Assembly: GCA_019633425.1 (NCBI GenBank)
Contig: WSUB01000064.1
Span: 146,636-210,635 of the forward strand
Source: Tulasnella sp. 424
Lineage: Eukaryota > Basidiomycota > Agaricomycetes > Cantharellales > Tulasnellaceae
DNA length: 64,000 bases
Direction: 5' to 3'
Shown here: positions 11,786 to 23,224 of the stretch, piece after piece
Layout of the letters: the number at the start of each line of letters is the position of its first letter
Numbering within the stretch: position 1 is the first letter of the stretch
The notes under the pieces: model-generated
Database searches by the model: none
Told to the model about the DNA's origin: nothing
Seen by the model: only the letters and a program-made list of their open reading frames with translations
Made by a program: the position numbers and the translations under genes

Positions 11786-12341
11786 CAGCGTTGTTCGAAA
11801 CCTTTGTCCGCGCGTAAAAAAAATCGAAATGACAGCCCTGCCGCACACACCTCACCTCATCGCATTCTGTAGCTTATTTTCGACATATATTTGCTGTACA
11901 TGTGTAGTCCAAATACGGGAGTGATAATCTCGTGGAATCACGTAGTGATGCCTTCGTTGCAAGCTGCGTCGTTCAGCAGCCAAACTCCCCTCACATCATA
12001 CCGCAAGGATCACGGCAGTAAAGCACATGAAGAAGATATATAAAGGCTAATAGAAGCATTATAATGTAAACCCAGAGCAATATATAGTGGACTTGGGCAG
12101 TAGCGCATGGGTCGTGCCCTTTTTGGGCTGCCTCATAAAGTGACCGTCTCTCAGCTCTGTTTTCACCTATTCGGCCTGACTCCTTCATAGAAACGCGCTA
12201 TTAGCACTCTATATCACAATTATATAAATATTTGTATTGCTAGTATAGCAAATTACATTGGGGGAGCTGTGTCGCGCGGAGGCACAAATAGTTTGCGGCG
12301 GTTTTTTTTCGACGCGCGGACAAGGTGTTCGAACAAGGGTG
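11786..12341. mobile_element. MITE 1 in the 5' module of copy 2 (TA target site)
   Basis: A 556-bp insert is bounded by imperfect inverted repeats. The left end reads CAGCGTTGTTCGAAACCTTT and continues GTCCGCGCGT. The reverse complement of the right end reads CACCCTTGTTCGAACACCTT followed by GTCCGCGCGT. The dinucleotide TA is present on both sides (11784-11785 and 12342-12343). The flanks rejoin as CTTCCTTAGTGAAATCC, closely matching the uninterrupted module in copies 3 and 4 (CTTCCTCAGCGAAAACC, CTTCAGTGAAAACC). No transposase ORF is present, so it is non-autonomous. TA duplication points to the Tc1/mariner/pogo group. Confidence 0.8.
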
Positions 12342-12442
12342 TAGTGAAATCCTCTCTTGCTTCTCCTACCCCCCAGGCTCTGGACACTCACCGCTGGCCA
12401 TCGACCCGTTGCATCACTCGCTCCCTCTCCGCTAAGCCCTTG

Positions 12443-14762
12443 ATGAAAGAGAGAAGTTACTCTGCCCGCGTTCTTCGTTCGGCCCGATCCAACCGGAGTG
12501 GTTTTCGCGCTGGAGACAAGCCGCTGAGCGCGAAGTTGGTGCGTCGAGTCCGAATTCCCGAAGCCTAATTCTAACAATCAATCACTCGCAGAGGGCGAGA
12601 ATGAAGAAGCTCAAGAAATGGCGAATTAGTCCTTCCTCGATTAAGGCTCCCTTAGACGCCCGCGAATTCCATGGAGGGCATGCGGCAGTATCAAAGGCCT
12701 TTCTACTTGACGATTCGAGTGACGAGTACTACGGGCCGAGGAAAGCTCTGCGGTTATGTTGTCAATCGCCCGAATCCGATGACCATATTCGAGGGGCTGC
12801 GGACGACCGGCGAGACGCCGAAGAGGAGCTTGGCGATGAAGAAAGAGATGACGAGGAGGAGCACGAGTCGGATAGTAATGAGCTTTGGCGGGGAGAGGTC
12901 AGTCGTGATCGATTTCTCTGCTTCTTCAGAACAACCGTTGAGCGTATCTCGAACTCCGATTTGAAAGTTCGTAGCAGTAAAGAAATCGAGGATAGCAGAT
13001 AATAAAGATATAGAGCGAGTACTGGGAGTAAGCATCCTTCCGTTTACGTTCGTAAAGACTTCATCAGGAGCTAAGCTCTTCCAGTTGGCACTCAGGGAAA
13101 CGGAATTCCTAGTGGAACTTGATCACGAGAACATCGTGGAGCTCAAAGGGTTCGTCGAAGACGTCTCCAAGGATATAATCTGGCTGGTATTCCCCTGGGC
13201 AGAGAATGGCAATTTGAAGGACTTTGTCGCTTCAAGAGATTGGGCAATTCCAGAGAGGGTCTCGTTGGTACGATCGAAAGACTTCTTGTTGAACCAACAC
13301 TGAGAATCTGTACTCCAGATCGACAACGTGGCAGAGGGATTGGAATACCTCCATAGTCAAGAGCCACCCATATGCCACGGCGACCTCAAGTCGGTAAGCT
13401 CCAGTCATGCGGTAATAATATGCTTGACAGACTGAGCCCTCGGTGATGCAGGCCAATGTATTAGTAAACTCGGAACACCTCGCAGTTATTACAGACTTTG
13501 GGTCCGCTCGTCGGCTCACACAACATGATCCCAACAAACAAATGGAGAAGGTTCAAAATCAACCGCAGCCGTTTCAAGCGTCGTTCAGCGCCTCGAGCAA
13601 GACCATAACCCTAACAGGGAATAATTACACCCTTCGTTGGGCTGCTCCGGAGGTGCTAAGCGACGACCAAATGAGCCTCTGGAGTGATATATGGGCATTC
13701 GGGTGGATAGCTTATGAGGTAAACATCTTGAATTTGAATATGGCGGAAGCCGAGGCTCACAAAGTAACTCCGGAACAGGTCATGACCAATTCCATCCCGT
13801 TTGAAGAAGACTGGGCGGACGCTATTGTTGTCGAACGCGTCATCAACGGAGATCTTCCATCCATCACTGACCATGCTCGCGCGACGTTGGTTCGGGAACT
13901 TTGCTCTCTCATGATCATGTGTTGGAGCAGCAATCCCAGCGAAAGACCGACGGCTGAATACTGTCGAAAGGCCATCGATTGGATGGTGAGTAGTGCTGGT
14001 TCAGAGTTAGTGAAACGCGATTGACCCATGATGTTGTAGCCGAAGATCCCTCCGAACCCTACACACGGACCAGATCCAACGGTTTCCACCATCCGCTCTC
14101 CTGAACTTCTAATGAAGCTGGGATACATGTACCAGGGGCAGGATGATTATGTGAATGCGCATAATTCGTTCACAGAGGCTCTGCGGATGCATACCGACAT
14201 CGGCGACAAGGAAGGCAGAGCTGACGCTCTGAGGGGTCTCGCCGACGTGCATCGGCTTCGAAGCGACTACAACGAGGCCATCGCGCTCTACTCCGAGGAC
14301 CTGCAAATCCGTACCGACATCGGCCACCAGCAAGGCAGAGCCGACGCTCTGTGCGGTCTCGCCTCTGTGCATCGGCTTCGAAACGAGTACAGCGAGGCCA
14401 TCGCGCTCTACTCCGTGACCCTGCAAATCTGTACCGACATCGGCGACAGGAAAGGCAGAGCCGACGCGCTGTGGGGTCTCGCTTCTGTGCACCAGGTTCG
14501 AAACGAGTACAGCGAAGCCATTGCACTCTTCTCCGAGGCCCTGAAAATCCGTACGGACATCGACGACAAGGAAGGCAGAGCCTACGCTCTGGAAGGTCTC
14601 GCCGACATTCATCGCCACCAGAATCATCACGATGATGCCGCAGCTCTGTATGAACAAGCCGCTGAGATCTTTCAACAATCTGGAAATCGTGATGCTGCAG
14701 CTTCTGCGTTGAAGACGGCGGCCGATGCCCGTCAGCGACTCAAGCTTGTTGAAGCCGCATGA
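12443..14762 (+). CDS. Protein kinase with short TPR array (copy 2)
   Basis: Proposed exons are 12443-12538, 12592-12897, 12968-13027, 13085-13267, 13319-13393, 13452-13718, 13779-13985 and 14040-14762, about 638 residues. Intron positions are identical to copy 1. The kinase has EFHGGHAAVSKA, an acidic insert shorter than in copy 1, FVAVKKSRI, ALRETEFL, HGDLK, ITDFGSARRL and RWAAPEVL. The 70-nt intron 12898-12967 is needed to skip a stop in the VAVKK frame. The TPR part is only about 4-5 units before the shared cap ending LKLVEAA, against 21-22 in copies 1 and 3. The 60-nt intron 13719-13778 has no stop and could be retained in frame. A MITE lies about 100 bp upstream and may affect expression. 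Confidence 0.82.
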
Positions 14763-15192
14763 GGTCTCTCCCGGACAGTCGAGAACCAATAGGATCTTAC
14801 ATATTGTCCTGGCCTAATGTCGTGTAATCATGCAATGTACAAACCATCATACTAAGTGTTCTGCTGCTCAACGAATTTATTGTTTTATGTATTCTCAAGA
14901 TGATTACTGCAAATGTTTCAATCTCCTTGCCCGCTTAGCATCCGGGACACCGTTCATTGAAAGGCTTTGCGCAAGGATCGCCAGGCTAGCCTTATTTTGA
15001 AGGGGCGCCAGAGCTCGAGTTACGAAACTGGGGTGTCATATCCGAACGTGCAGTGCGTTCCCACCCCGGCGTCATGATTCCCGCAACGCCTCTCCATATA
15101 AAACCCACTGGAATTCAGACCTATCATCGCAAACGACCCAAGCAACCTGAACTCTCATCTCCAAATCTTATTACACAACTAAACCCAGCACT

Positions 15193-15340
15193 ATGTCTCG
15201 GGTCCGAAACGCTGAGGACAACCAATCCCCCACCGACGCAGGCGCCATCGGGCCAATTACACAAGCCATCCCCTCCGACCGAGCTAATTGCCAAATTCAC
15301 ACCCACCTTCAGCGACAGCCAGTCCCTTGCGGACGGGTGA
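15193..15340 (+). pseudogene. Decayed second copy of the 83-residue ORF
   Basis: The sequence aligns with 8690-8941, and its leader (TATTACACAACTAAACCCAG, then CACTATG) matches the first copy's leader. One extra base near 15222 (CAATCCCCCACC against CAACCCCCACC) moves it out of the first copy's frame. In the original frame the block QLHKPSPPTELIAKF is still readable but ends at 15340. A TATA-like CATATAAAA lies about 100 bp upstream. Confidence 0.5.
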
Positions 15341-16413
15341 CTCTCCCAACGGCTCTGCCGCAGCCATACTAGAGCAGTCTTTCAGATGCCCGTTGACACA
15401 ACGTCAGGTAAATTGGCTGGAACAAGAGATGAGGTCTTGAGATAGCTGTCCGAAGAGCCGGGAGTTTTGATAGGAGAGTTGACGAAGAGAATCGTCAAGT
15501 CGTTTCCGCACCTTTCGACCCGTCGGATCGAACTTGCTCACCTCTCTGAGATAGGCTCGCGACACCTCACGACAGGGTTGGAAGACTTACGGACAGGATG
15601 AAGAGCTCGTCCAAAACAGACGTTCGAGAGGGTGACACTTTGGGCATTCGTCGGAACAAGTCGCATAGGCTCATCACTCTCGCTGGGTTAGAAACAGATC
15701 TAGACCGCAGTAGGGCATGTCCAGATCGGATAACCGTCTTGTCGAAGATACCGTCATTTGGATCTATAGTTCAAATTCACGTCTCTTTTTCCGATTACCG
15801 CTGTCTCACAATGTGCGGCTGTGGGGTTAAAGTCCTGCCATTTCCGCTTACTCGGGGGTTTGCCACCGACGCGACTCTCAAGAGGCGTCGCCTTCACCCA
15901 CGTTCCCACAACCGAAGAAGCAATAATATAAAATTACGCAGAGACGTATTCGTATCACTCTGCAGGGGCAAAGGGACCAAGAGGGTTGGTTCGACCAAAG
16001 GATTCGATTTCAACACTGCTGCTCCTGACCACAGATATTCTAATCACCATAGTCCCCTTCGGCTTTAAAGTACTACTTATTCACTTCGTCCGCCAAAACG
16101 AAGTTCAAATAGTATCGTGCACTGAATTTGTTCGTTGACGTCTCGAAATGTTGGTGTTGACTCAAAGTCGTTAAGAAACAGTCGGATTGGAATCGTTTCG
16201 CCTGGACGGAGGAAGTGGTTCGGTAGGAATCAGAGCAGGCTGAGAAGGGAGGGAGATAACGAGAAACGACGCACCTCTCACAGGTGCACCATCCATGGTC
16301 TCGACCTTGGTTATCGTCTCGCTTCGGGATACTGATCCGGTACCGCTCCCGTCGTGTCTCGTCGAACAATGGGATAGTTCCATATGCTTGATCCTGATCC
16401 AGACGAGGAGTAA

Positions 16414-16560
16414 TTAGATGATCACGTCTTTAAGATGGTATCTAGGTGGACGAGGCAGCTTTAGAACTTCACAATCTGAGGGAAGGAGGGAACGGGCAAC
16501 GTACTTTGGCTTGTTATACTCGGACTCGAAATTGCACCCGATCGTCAAACCGACCTCCAT
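16414..16560 (-). pseudogene. Shortened copy of the 97-residue minus-strand ORF
   Basis: Starts MEVGLTIGCNFESEYNKPKY and stops after 48 residues. The first copy (9791-10084) continues for about 50 more. Most of the difference is small indels after the shared KDVI. Confidence 0.35.
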
Positions 16561-17842
16561 TTGATGAAATTATTGCTGTTGGTGGTATACGATACGAATG
16601 GACCTAGAGGTCCCTCTCTTTCGCTTCGGTAAAGCAACGAGCAATCGTCACTTGCATAAAGTACCTCTGACAAAGGGGACCCTCAGTTCCCAGTCAATCC
16701 TTACCGGCGAGAAGTGAGGGGAACTGGAAGAGAAAAGTGGGTGACTTTACCTCGACATGCTATACCCTAATAGCTCTCCGATTGCTTCTCGACGTTCTTG
16801 AATCGGAGTCGAATGTCCGGGCTTGTCGCATTTCTCCCAGTGCAGCGAGTTCTTGCGGTGGAGGGGGTTTATATATAGTGACCGCCTTGGTCGTAGAAGT
16901 ACCGCACTATAGAGGCTGAAATCGCGTTCTCAGTCAGTATCTGTGCATCCTGGAGCTACAGAGGAATCATATTAGCCGCACCTCACGATCTCGACCTGAA
17001 TCCCACCCGGGGACGGCAATTTCGTTCCTGACCAGGGGTTCGCGACGCCGCATTTGTCCTTCATTGACGACTTTGCAGGTCTGGCGGTTGGCCTGCTGTG
17101 ATTTGAACCGCGACTTTGGCGACTGAGAAGGTGCCGTTGCACTATGTGAGGCCAGCTTTGCGGTGTAAGGTATCCGCGTTCGATGGGAGGTCGGACGATG
17201 GTGACCAGCAAATTGGTATTGTTAACGACATGGACAGATGTACGTGACGTGTGCACAGGGGTTTGAGGCAGGTATGGCATGACTAGTGAGCTTGTGGAGG
17301 TGAAGTGGACGGGTAGCTGGAATGTGGACCGAGGCAACTGCGCGACGTTGTACATGCAGCGAAAGAAACGGAGGATCGAATCGCTCGGGCCGAGTCGGAT
17401 CCGCATGACGGCCATCATGCCAAAAAGCCTTGTTCCTACAGCACATCAAATGACAAAGCGGGCAGGTTTCAGAATGCATCATTGGTTACATGTACGGTCG
17501 CCCGCGTCCCAAGGTACGACCCGATATATCATGTGGCCCCATGAACGTACTCAAGACAGCTGCCTTTCGAGAATCAATTCCCTCGAGTCCTTTTTGCCAC
17601 CCACTGGCAGGCTTGAGCAGGCTTGGGATTGAACACAGCCCCGGGGTTATGGAAGGTTTTCCGGGATAGCTCCACTTGCGAGGCCCTATGTGACATCGTG
17701 ACTATAGAGACCTGCAGCATGGCCAGGAAGAGGGTGTCTCAAATTGTTAGGAGGCATTGCGAGGCTCCTGAGGGGGACCCAATCGGGGATCCGAGATAAC
17801 CATTCCAATTAATCAGTCCTCCTGCAAATTCTGAGCGATTTA

Positions 17843-18256
17843 CTGTACTATTTCGTTAATACCGGCGGCCATGGGACATGGGACAAAAGTCTTACCGGTA
17901 CAACCATACCGGAGGGACGGCGCCAGTGACTGGGACGTGGGACAAGGTTTGAGCGGAGCGGATGGTGGCCATGCAAACGCTATGATTCAGTGTGCCGAGC
18001 AGCGAGTGAGTGCGATATGAGGAATGGAGATCTCCTAATTTAGATTTCCCCACGTAATTGTTCGCAAAGTGGAAAAAAAAAGGCTTGAGACACTTGAGAT
18101 ACGACTGGTCTTTTCTTCAAGCCACGTGTTACTTACCGGCGGGGACACCGTGTCCCGAGCGGCGCGACCCGTCGGGACTGAGGGACACCTCAAAAATTGA
18201 CTGGATCGGATGGGGTGTTGGGACATAGGACATCCGGTATTAACGAAATAGTACAG
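17843..18256. mobile_element. MITE 2 with 23-bp perfect inverted repeats (TA target site)
   Basis: A 414-bp element whose ends are perfect inverted repeats of 23 bp (17843-17865 and 18234-18256), starting CTGTACTATTTCGTTAATAC. It is flanked by TA on both sides (17841-17842 and 18257-18258). The interior contains repeated GGGACA motifs and no coding capacity. Its ends differ from MITE 1, so it is a separate family. TA target preference again suggests a Tc1/mariner-type helper. Confidence 0.88.
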
Positions 18257-18756
18257 TACCTCTCCCCTCCGGCTGAGTGATCCATGCCCGGCATTTCAGC
18301 GCACCAAATTTGCTACCCTGTAGATCAGGACTACCACAGTAATGCTGTAGACCCAACATGAAGACATAAGCAGCGCCCAAACTCGGCGCAATTTGCCTTG
18401 AAGGCCTCGACGTGTCTGGCGAAACCACCGCCAGCGTGTGACGCGTGACAAAGATGTTTATTTCAAGCAAGAAGACCTCAGCTTCGTCGCCTAGACTTGA
18501 AGGAAAATTCCGTGGAAAACTCTAAAGTGAAGTCTGGAACACGTGCAGGCAACCAGCCCTCTGCAGTCCTTTGCCTCGAGGCAAACTGCGACGGAGCAAT
18601 GCTGTGAGCCCTCCGGGCCTCTTTCAAGACTCGCCGATTCACCTCCTCTTCCTCAGCGAAAACCTCTTCTCTTGCTTCCCTTACTCCCAGGCCTTGGACA
18701 CTCACCGCTGACCATCGACCCACGGTATCACTCATCCCCTCTCCGCTAAGCACTTG
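18257..18756. promoter_or_regulatory. Conserved 5' module upstream of copy 3
   Basis: This segment matches the regions before copies 1, 2 and 4. It contains TGTAGACCCAACATGAAGAC (18349, also at 11349), GACCTCAGCTTCGTC (about 18474) and the C/T-rich leader ending CTCTCCGCTAAGCACTTG immediately before the start codon. Conservation across all complete copies makes it the likely promoter and 5' UTR. Individual binding sites cannot be assigned. Confidence 0.5.
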
Positions 18757-21700
18757 ATGGAAGACGAAAGACACTTTGCCGACATTCCTCATTCGCCCGG
18801 ATCTGACCCGAGTGGTTCTCGCGGTGGATACAAGCTGAGCGCGAAGTTGGTGCGTCAAGTCCGATCTTTGGAGTCCAATTCTAACGATCAATCGATATCG
18901 CTCGTAGAGGACGAGAATGAAGAAGCTCGAGATATGGCGAATTCAGCCTTCCTCGATCAAATCTTCCAAAAACGCCCGCCAATTCCATGGAGGGCATGCG
19001 GCAGTATCAAAAGCGTTTCTACTTAACAAGGGTGTCTGGAGCAGGTCCTACAACGCGAGGGAAGTTCTGCAGTTATGTCGTCAATCTCCCGAATCCAATG
19101 ACCATATTCGAGGGGCTGCGGACGACCGGCGAGACACCGAAGAGGAGCTTGGCGACGAAGGAAAAGATGACGAGGAGGAGCACGGATCGGAGAGTGACAG
19201 TATTTGGCAGGGGAAGGTCAGTCGTGATCGATTTCTCTGCTTCTTTAGAACAACCATTGAGCGGATGTCGAACCCCGGGTTAAAAGTTCGTAGCAGTAAA
19301 GAAATCGAGGATAGCAGATAATAAAGATATAGAGCGAGTACTAGGGGTAAGCATGTTCCGTTGGGTTCAGTAAAGTTGTCACCAGGAGCTAAGCTCTTCC
19401 AGTTGGCACTCAGGGAAACGGAATTCCTAGTTGAACTTGATCATGAAAACATTGTGGAGCTCAAAGGGTTCGTCGAGGACGTATCCAAGGATATAATCTG
19501 GCTGGTATTCCCTTGGGCCGAAAATGGCAATTTGAAGGATTTTGTCGCTTTACGAGATTGGGAAACTCCAGAACGGATCTCGTTGGTAAGGCCAAAAGAC
19601 TCCTTGTTGAATCAACACTGAAACTCTGTACTCCAGATCAACGACGTGACACAAGGGTTGGAATATCTTCATAGCCAAGAGTCCCCGATATGCCACGGCG
19701 ACCTCAAATCGGTAAGCTCCAGTCATGTGGTAATAATACGCTTGACAGACTGAGCCCTCGGTGATGCAGCCCAATGTATTAGTAAACTCGGAACACCGCG
19801 CCGTTATTACAGACTTTGGGTCCGCTCGTCGGCTCACACAACATGATCCCAACAAACAAGTGGAGCAGGTTGAAACCCAACCGCAGCCGTTTCAAGCGTC
19901 GTTCTGCGCCTCGAGCAACACCATAACCCTAACAGGGAATAAGTACACCCTTCGTTGGGCTGCTCCGGAGCTGCTAAACGAGGACCAAATGAGCCTCTGG
20001 AGTGATATATGGGCACTAGGGTGGATAGCTTATGAGGTAAAGCTCTGAAATTGAATATGGCGGCAGCCGACGCTCACAAAGGAGCTCCGAAACAGGTCAT
20101 GACCGATTCCATCCCGTTTGAAGAAGTCCAGGCGGACGTTATTGTTGTCGAACGTGTCATCAAAGGAGATCTTCCGCCCATCGCTCACGATGCTCGCGCG
20201 ACGTTGGTTCGGGGACTTTGCTCTCTTATGGCCATGTGTTGGAGCATAAACCCAAGCGAAAGACCGACGGCTGAATATTGTCGAAAGGCCATCGATTGGA
20301 TGGTGAATCGTGCTGGTTTAGAGTTAGTGAAACGCGATTGACCCATCATGCTGTAGCCGAAGATCCTTCCAAACTCAACACGCGGACCTGATACAACGAA
20401 CTCTACCAACCACTCTCCTGAACTTCTAATGCAGCTGGGATACATGTACCACTGGCAAAGGGAGGATGTCAAGGCGCTTAATTCCTTCACAGAAGCTCTG
20501 CGGATGCATACCGACATCGGCGACAGGCTTGGCAGAGCCAACGCTCTGTGCGGTCTCGCCTCTGTGCATGGACTTCAAAACAAGTACAGCGAGGCTATCG
20601 CGCTCTACTCAGAGGGCCTTCAAATCCATGCCGACTTCGGCGACAGGCGAGGTAGAGCCGACGCTCTGTGCGGTCTCGCCTCTGTGTATCGACTTCAAAA
20701 CAAGTACAGCGAGGCCATCGCGCTCTACTCCGAGATCCTTCAAATCCATGCCGACATCGGCAACAGACAAGGCAGAGCCTCTGCTCGGCGCAAACGGTTT
20801 CCAAGCAAGTACTACGATGCCTCGGGAATCATCTCCGAGCCCCCGAAAATCTATGCCTACGTCGATGGCAGGCAGGGCAGAGCTTACGCCCTGTGGGGTC
20901 TCGCCGAGGTGTATCGGCTTCGGGACAACTACAGCGAGGCCATCACCCTCTACTCCGCGACCCTTCAAATCTGTACCGACATTGGCGACAGGCAAGGGAG
21001 GGCCGACGCGCTGTGGGGTCTTGCCGAGGTGCATCGGTTTCGAAACGAGTACAGCGAGGCCATCACCCACTACTCCGAGACCCTGAAAATCTATACCGAC
21101 ATTGGCGACAAGCAAGGCAGAGCCGACGCTCTGTGGGGTCTCGCCGAGGTGCATCGGCTTCGAAACGAGTACAGCGAGGCCATCCAGCTCTACTCCGAGA
21201 TCCTGCGCATCCGTACCGAAGGTGGAGACAAGAAGGGCAGGGCCGACACTCTGTGGGGTCTCGCCGAGGTACATCGGCTTCGAAACGAGTACAGCGAGGC
21301 CATCCACCTCTACTCCGAGGTCCTGCAAATCCGTACCGACATTAGCGACATGAAAGGCAGAGCCTCTGCTCTGCGCGGTATCGCCTCGGTGCATCGGCTT
21401 CGAAACGAGTACAGCGAGGCCATCACGCACTACTCCGAGACCTTGGAAATCTATACCGACATCGGCGAGAGGCAGGGCAGAGCCGACGCTCTGTGGGGTC
21501 TCGCCGAGGTGCATCGGCTTCAAAACGAGTACAGCGAGGCCATCGCGCTCTACTCCGAGACCTTGGAAATCTATACCGACGTCGGAGACAGGAAGCGCAG
21601 GGCCGACTCTCTGTGGGGTACCGCCGAGTTGCATCGGCTTCAAAACGAGTACAGCGAGGCCATCGCGCTCTACTCCGAGACCCTGCAAATCTATACAGAC

Positions 21701-23224
21701 GTCGGAGACTGGAAGGGCAGGGCCGACTCTCTTTGGGGTACCGCCGAGGTGCATCGGCTTCAAAACGAGTACAGCGAGGCCATCGCGCTCTACTCCGAGA
21801 CCCTGCAAATCTATACCGACATCGGCGACAGGCAAGGCAGAGCCTCTGCGCTGTGGGGTCTCGCCGAGGTGCATCGGCTTCAGAACGAGTACAGCGAGGC
21901 CATCGCGCTCTACTCCGAGGTCCTGCAAATCCGTACCGACATCGGCGAAAGGAAAGGCGGAGCCGACGCTCTGTTGGGTCTTGCGTCTGTGCATCGGGTT
22001 CGAAACGAATACAGCGAGGCCATGGCCCTCTACCTCAAGGAACTGCAAATCCGTACCGAGATCGGTGACAGGAAAGCCAGAGCCTCCGCTCTGTGCGGTC
22101 TCGCTGACGTTCATCGGCTTCTAAACGAGTACAGCGCAGCCACCGCGCTCTACTCTGAGGCCCTGCAAGTCCGTACTGACATCGGCGACAGGAAGGGCAG
22201 AGCCGACGCTCTGTGGGGTCTCGCCGAGGCGCATCGCCTTCGAAACGAGTACAGCGAGGCCATCGCGCTGTACTCCGAGGTCCTGAAAATCCGTACTGAC
22301 GTCGGAGACAAGAAAGGAAGAGCGTCTGCTCTGTGGGGTCTCGCCGAGGTGCATCGGCTTCGAAACGAGGACAGCGAGGCCATCGCGCTCTACTCCGAGG
22401 TCCTGCAAATCCGTACCGACGTCGGAGACAAGAAGGGTAGAGCCGACACTTTGTGGAGTCTCGCTGAGCTGCATAGGGCTCGAAACGAGTACAGCGAGGC
22501 CATCCCGCTCTACTCCGAGGACCTGCAAATCCGTGCCGACGTCGGAGACCAGCAAGGCAGGGCTGACACTCTGCGGAGTCTCGCCGAGCTGTATCGGGCT
22601 CGAAACGAGTACAGTGAGGCCACCGCGCTCTACTCCGAGGTCCTGCAAATCCGTACCGCCATCGGAGACAGGAGAGGCAGAGCCGACGCTCTGTGGGGTC
22701 TCGCCGAAATGCATCGCGCTCGAAACGAGTACAGCGAGGCCATCGCGCTCTACTCCGAGGTTCTGCAAATCCGTACCGACACCGGCGACAGGCAAGGGAG
22801 AGCCGACGCTCTGTGGGGTCTCGCTGAGGTGCATCGGCTTCGAAACGATTACAGAGAGCCCATCGCGCTCTACTCCGAGGTCCTGCAAATCCGTACGGAC
22901 ACCGGCGACAGGCAAGGGAGAGCCGACGCTCTGTGGGGTCTCGCCGAGGTGTATCGCCTCAGAGACGAGTACAAAGAAGCCCTCTCGTTCTACTCCCAGT
23001 CCCTGCAAATCTGTACCGAGATCCACCACAAAGAAGGCAGAGCCGACGCTCTGGCAGGTCTCGCCGACATTCATCGCCGCCAGGATCACCACGATGATGC
23101 GGCATCTCTGTACGAACAAGCCGCTGAAATATTTGAACAATCTGGAAACCGTGATGCAGCAGCTTATGCGTTAGAGAAAGCGGCCGATGCCCGTCAGCTA
23201 CTCGAGCTTGTTGAAGCCGCATGA
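18757..23224 (+). CDS. Protein kinase with about 22 TPR repeats (copy 3, intact)
   Basis: Proposed exons are 18757-18849, 18908-19216, 19287-19346, 19403-19585, 19637-19711, 19770-20036, 20096-20302 and 20357-23224, about 1353 residues, with intron sites matching copies 1 and 2. The kinase motifs are complete: QFHGGHAAVSKAF, FVAVKK, ALRETEFL, ICHGDLK, ITDFGSARRL, RWAAPELL. The array has about 22 units. One near 20790-20870 is badly degenerate (RKRFPSKYYDASGII) yet in frame. Units with LWGTAE (about 21540-21780) form a recently duplicated pair. The cap DADARQLLELVEAA differs slightly from other copies. This copy heads the block that was duplicated together with SCC3. The protein is probably cytosolic, with unknown partner. 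Confidence 0.85.
20510..23150 (+). repeat. 120-bp TPR-coding tandem array, copy 3 (about 22 units)
   Basis: Twenty-two 120-bp units. Neighbouring units often differ at only a few bases, for example 21541-21660 against 21661-21780, which share the rare GGTACC variant. Differences recur at the same unit positions: the residue after YSE (V, T, D, I, G, A), the residue after LQI or LKI (R, Y, C, H), and the pair after GD (RQ, RK, KK, QQ, KQ). Confidence 0.95.

Larger units (their letters stand above)
14763..17842. other. Spacer between copies 2 and 3 (left part), duplicate of 8312-11785
   Basis: It begins with the family 3' flank (to about 14960) and is then collinear with the first spacer, with many small indels. 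It holds a frameshifted relative of the 83-residue ORF (from 15193) and a shortened relative of the minus-strand ORF (16414-16560). A TATATATAG tract lies near 16873. No intact gene was recognised. Confidence 0.6.

Noticed and set aside
12898..12967. Apparent stop codons before VAVKK in copies 2-4, suggesting pseudogenes
   Set aside because: A conserved 69-70 nt intron with GTCAGT or GTCCGT donor and AAAG acceptor removes them in all copies and restores frame.
20609..22114. 501-codon minus-strand ORF with a regular 40-residue repeat
   Set aside because: It mirrors the plus-strand TPR array; the 120-bp period keeps several frames open. No minus-strand promoter, introns or domain. The same holds at 22121-23140, 31332-32583, 5618-6448 and 487-1020.
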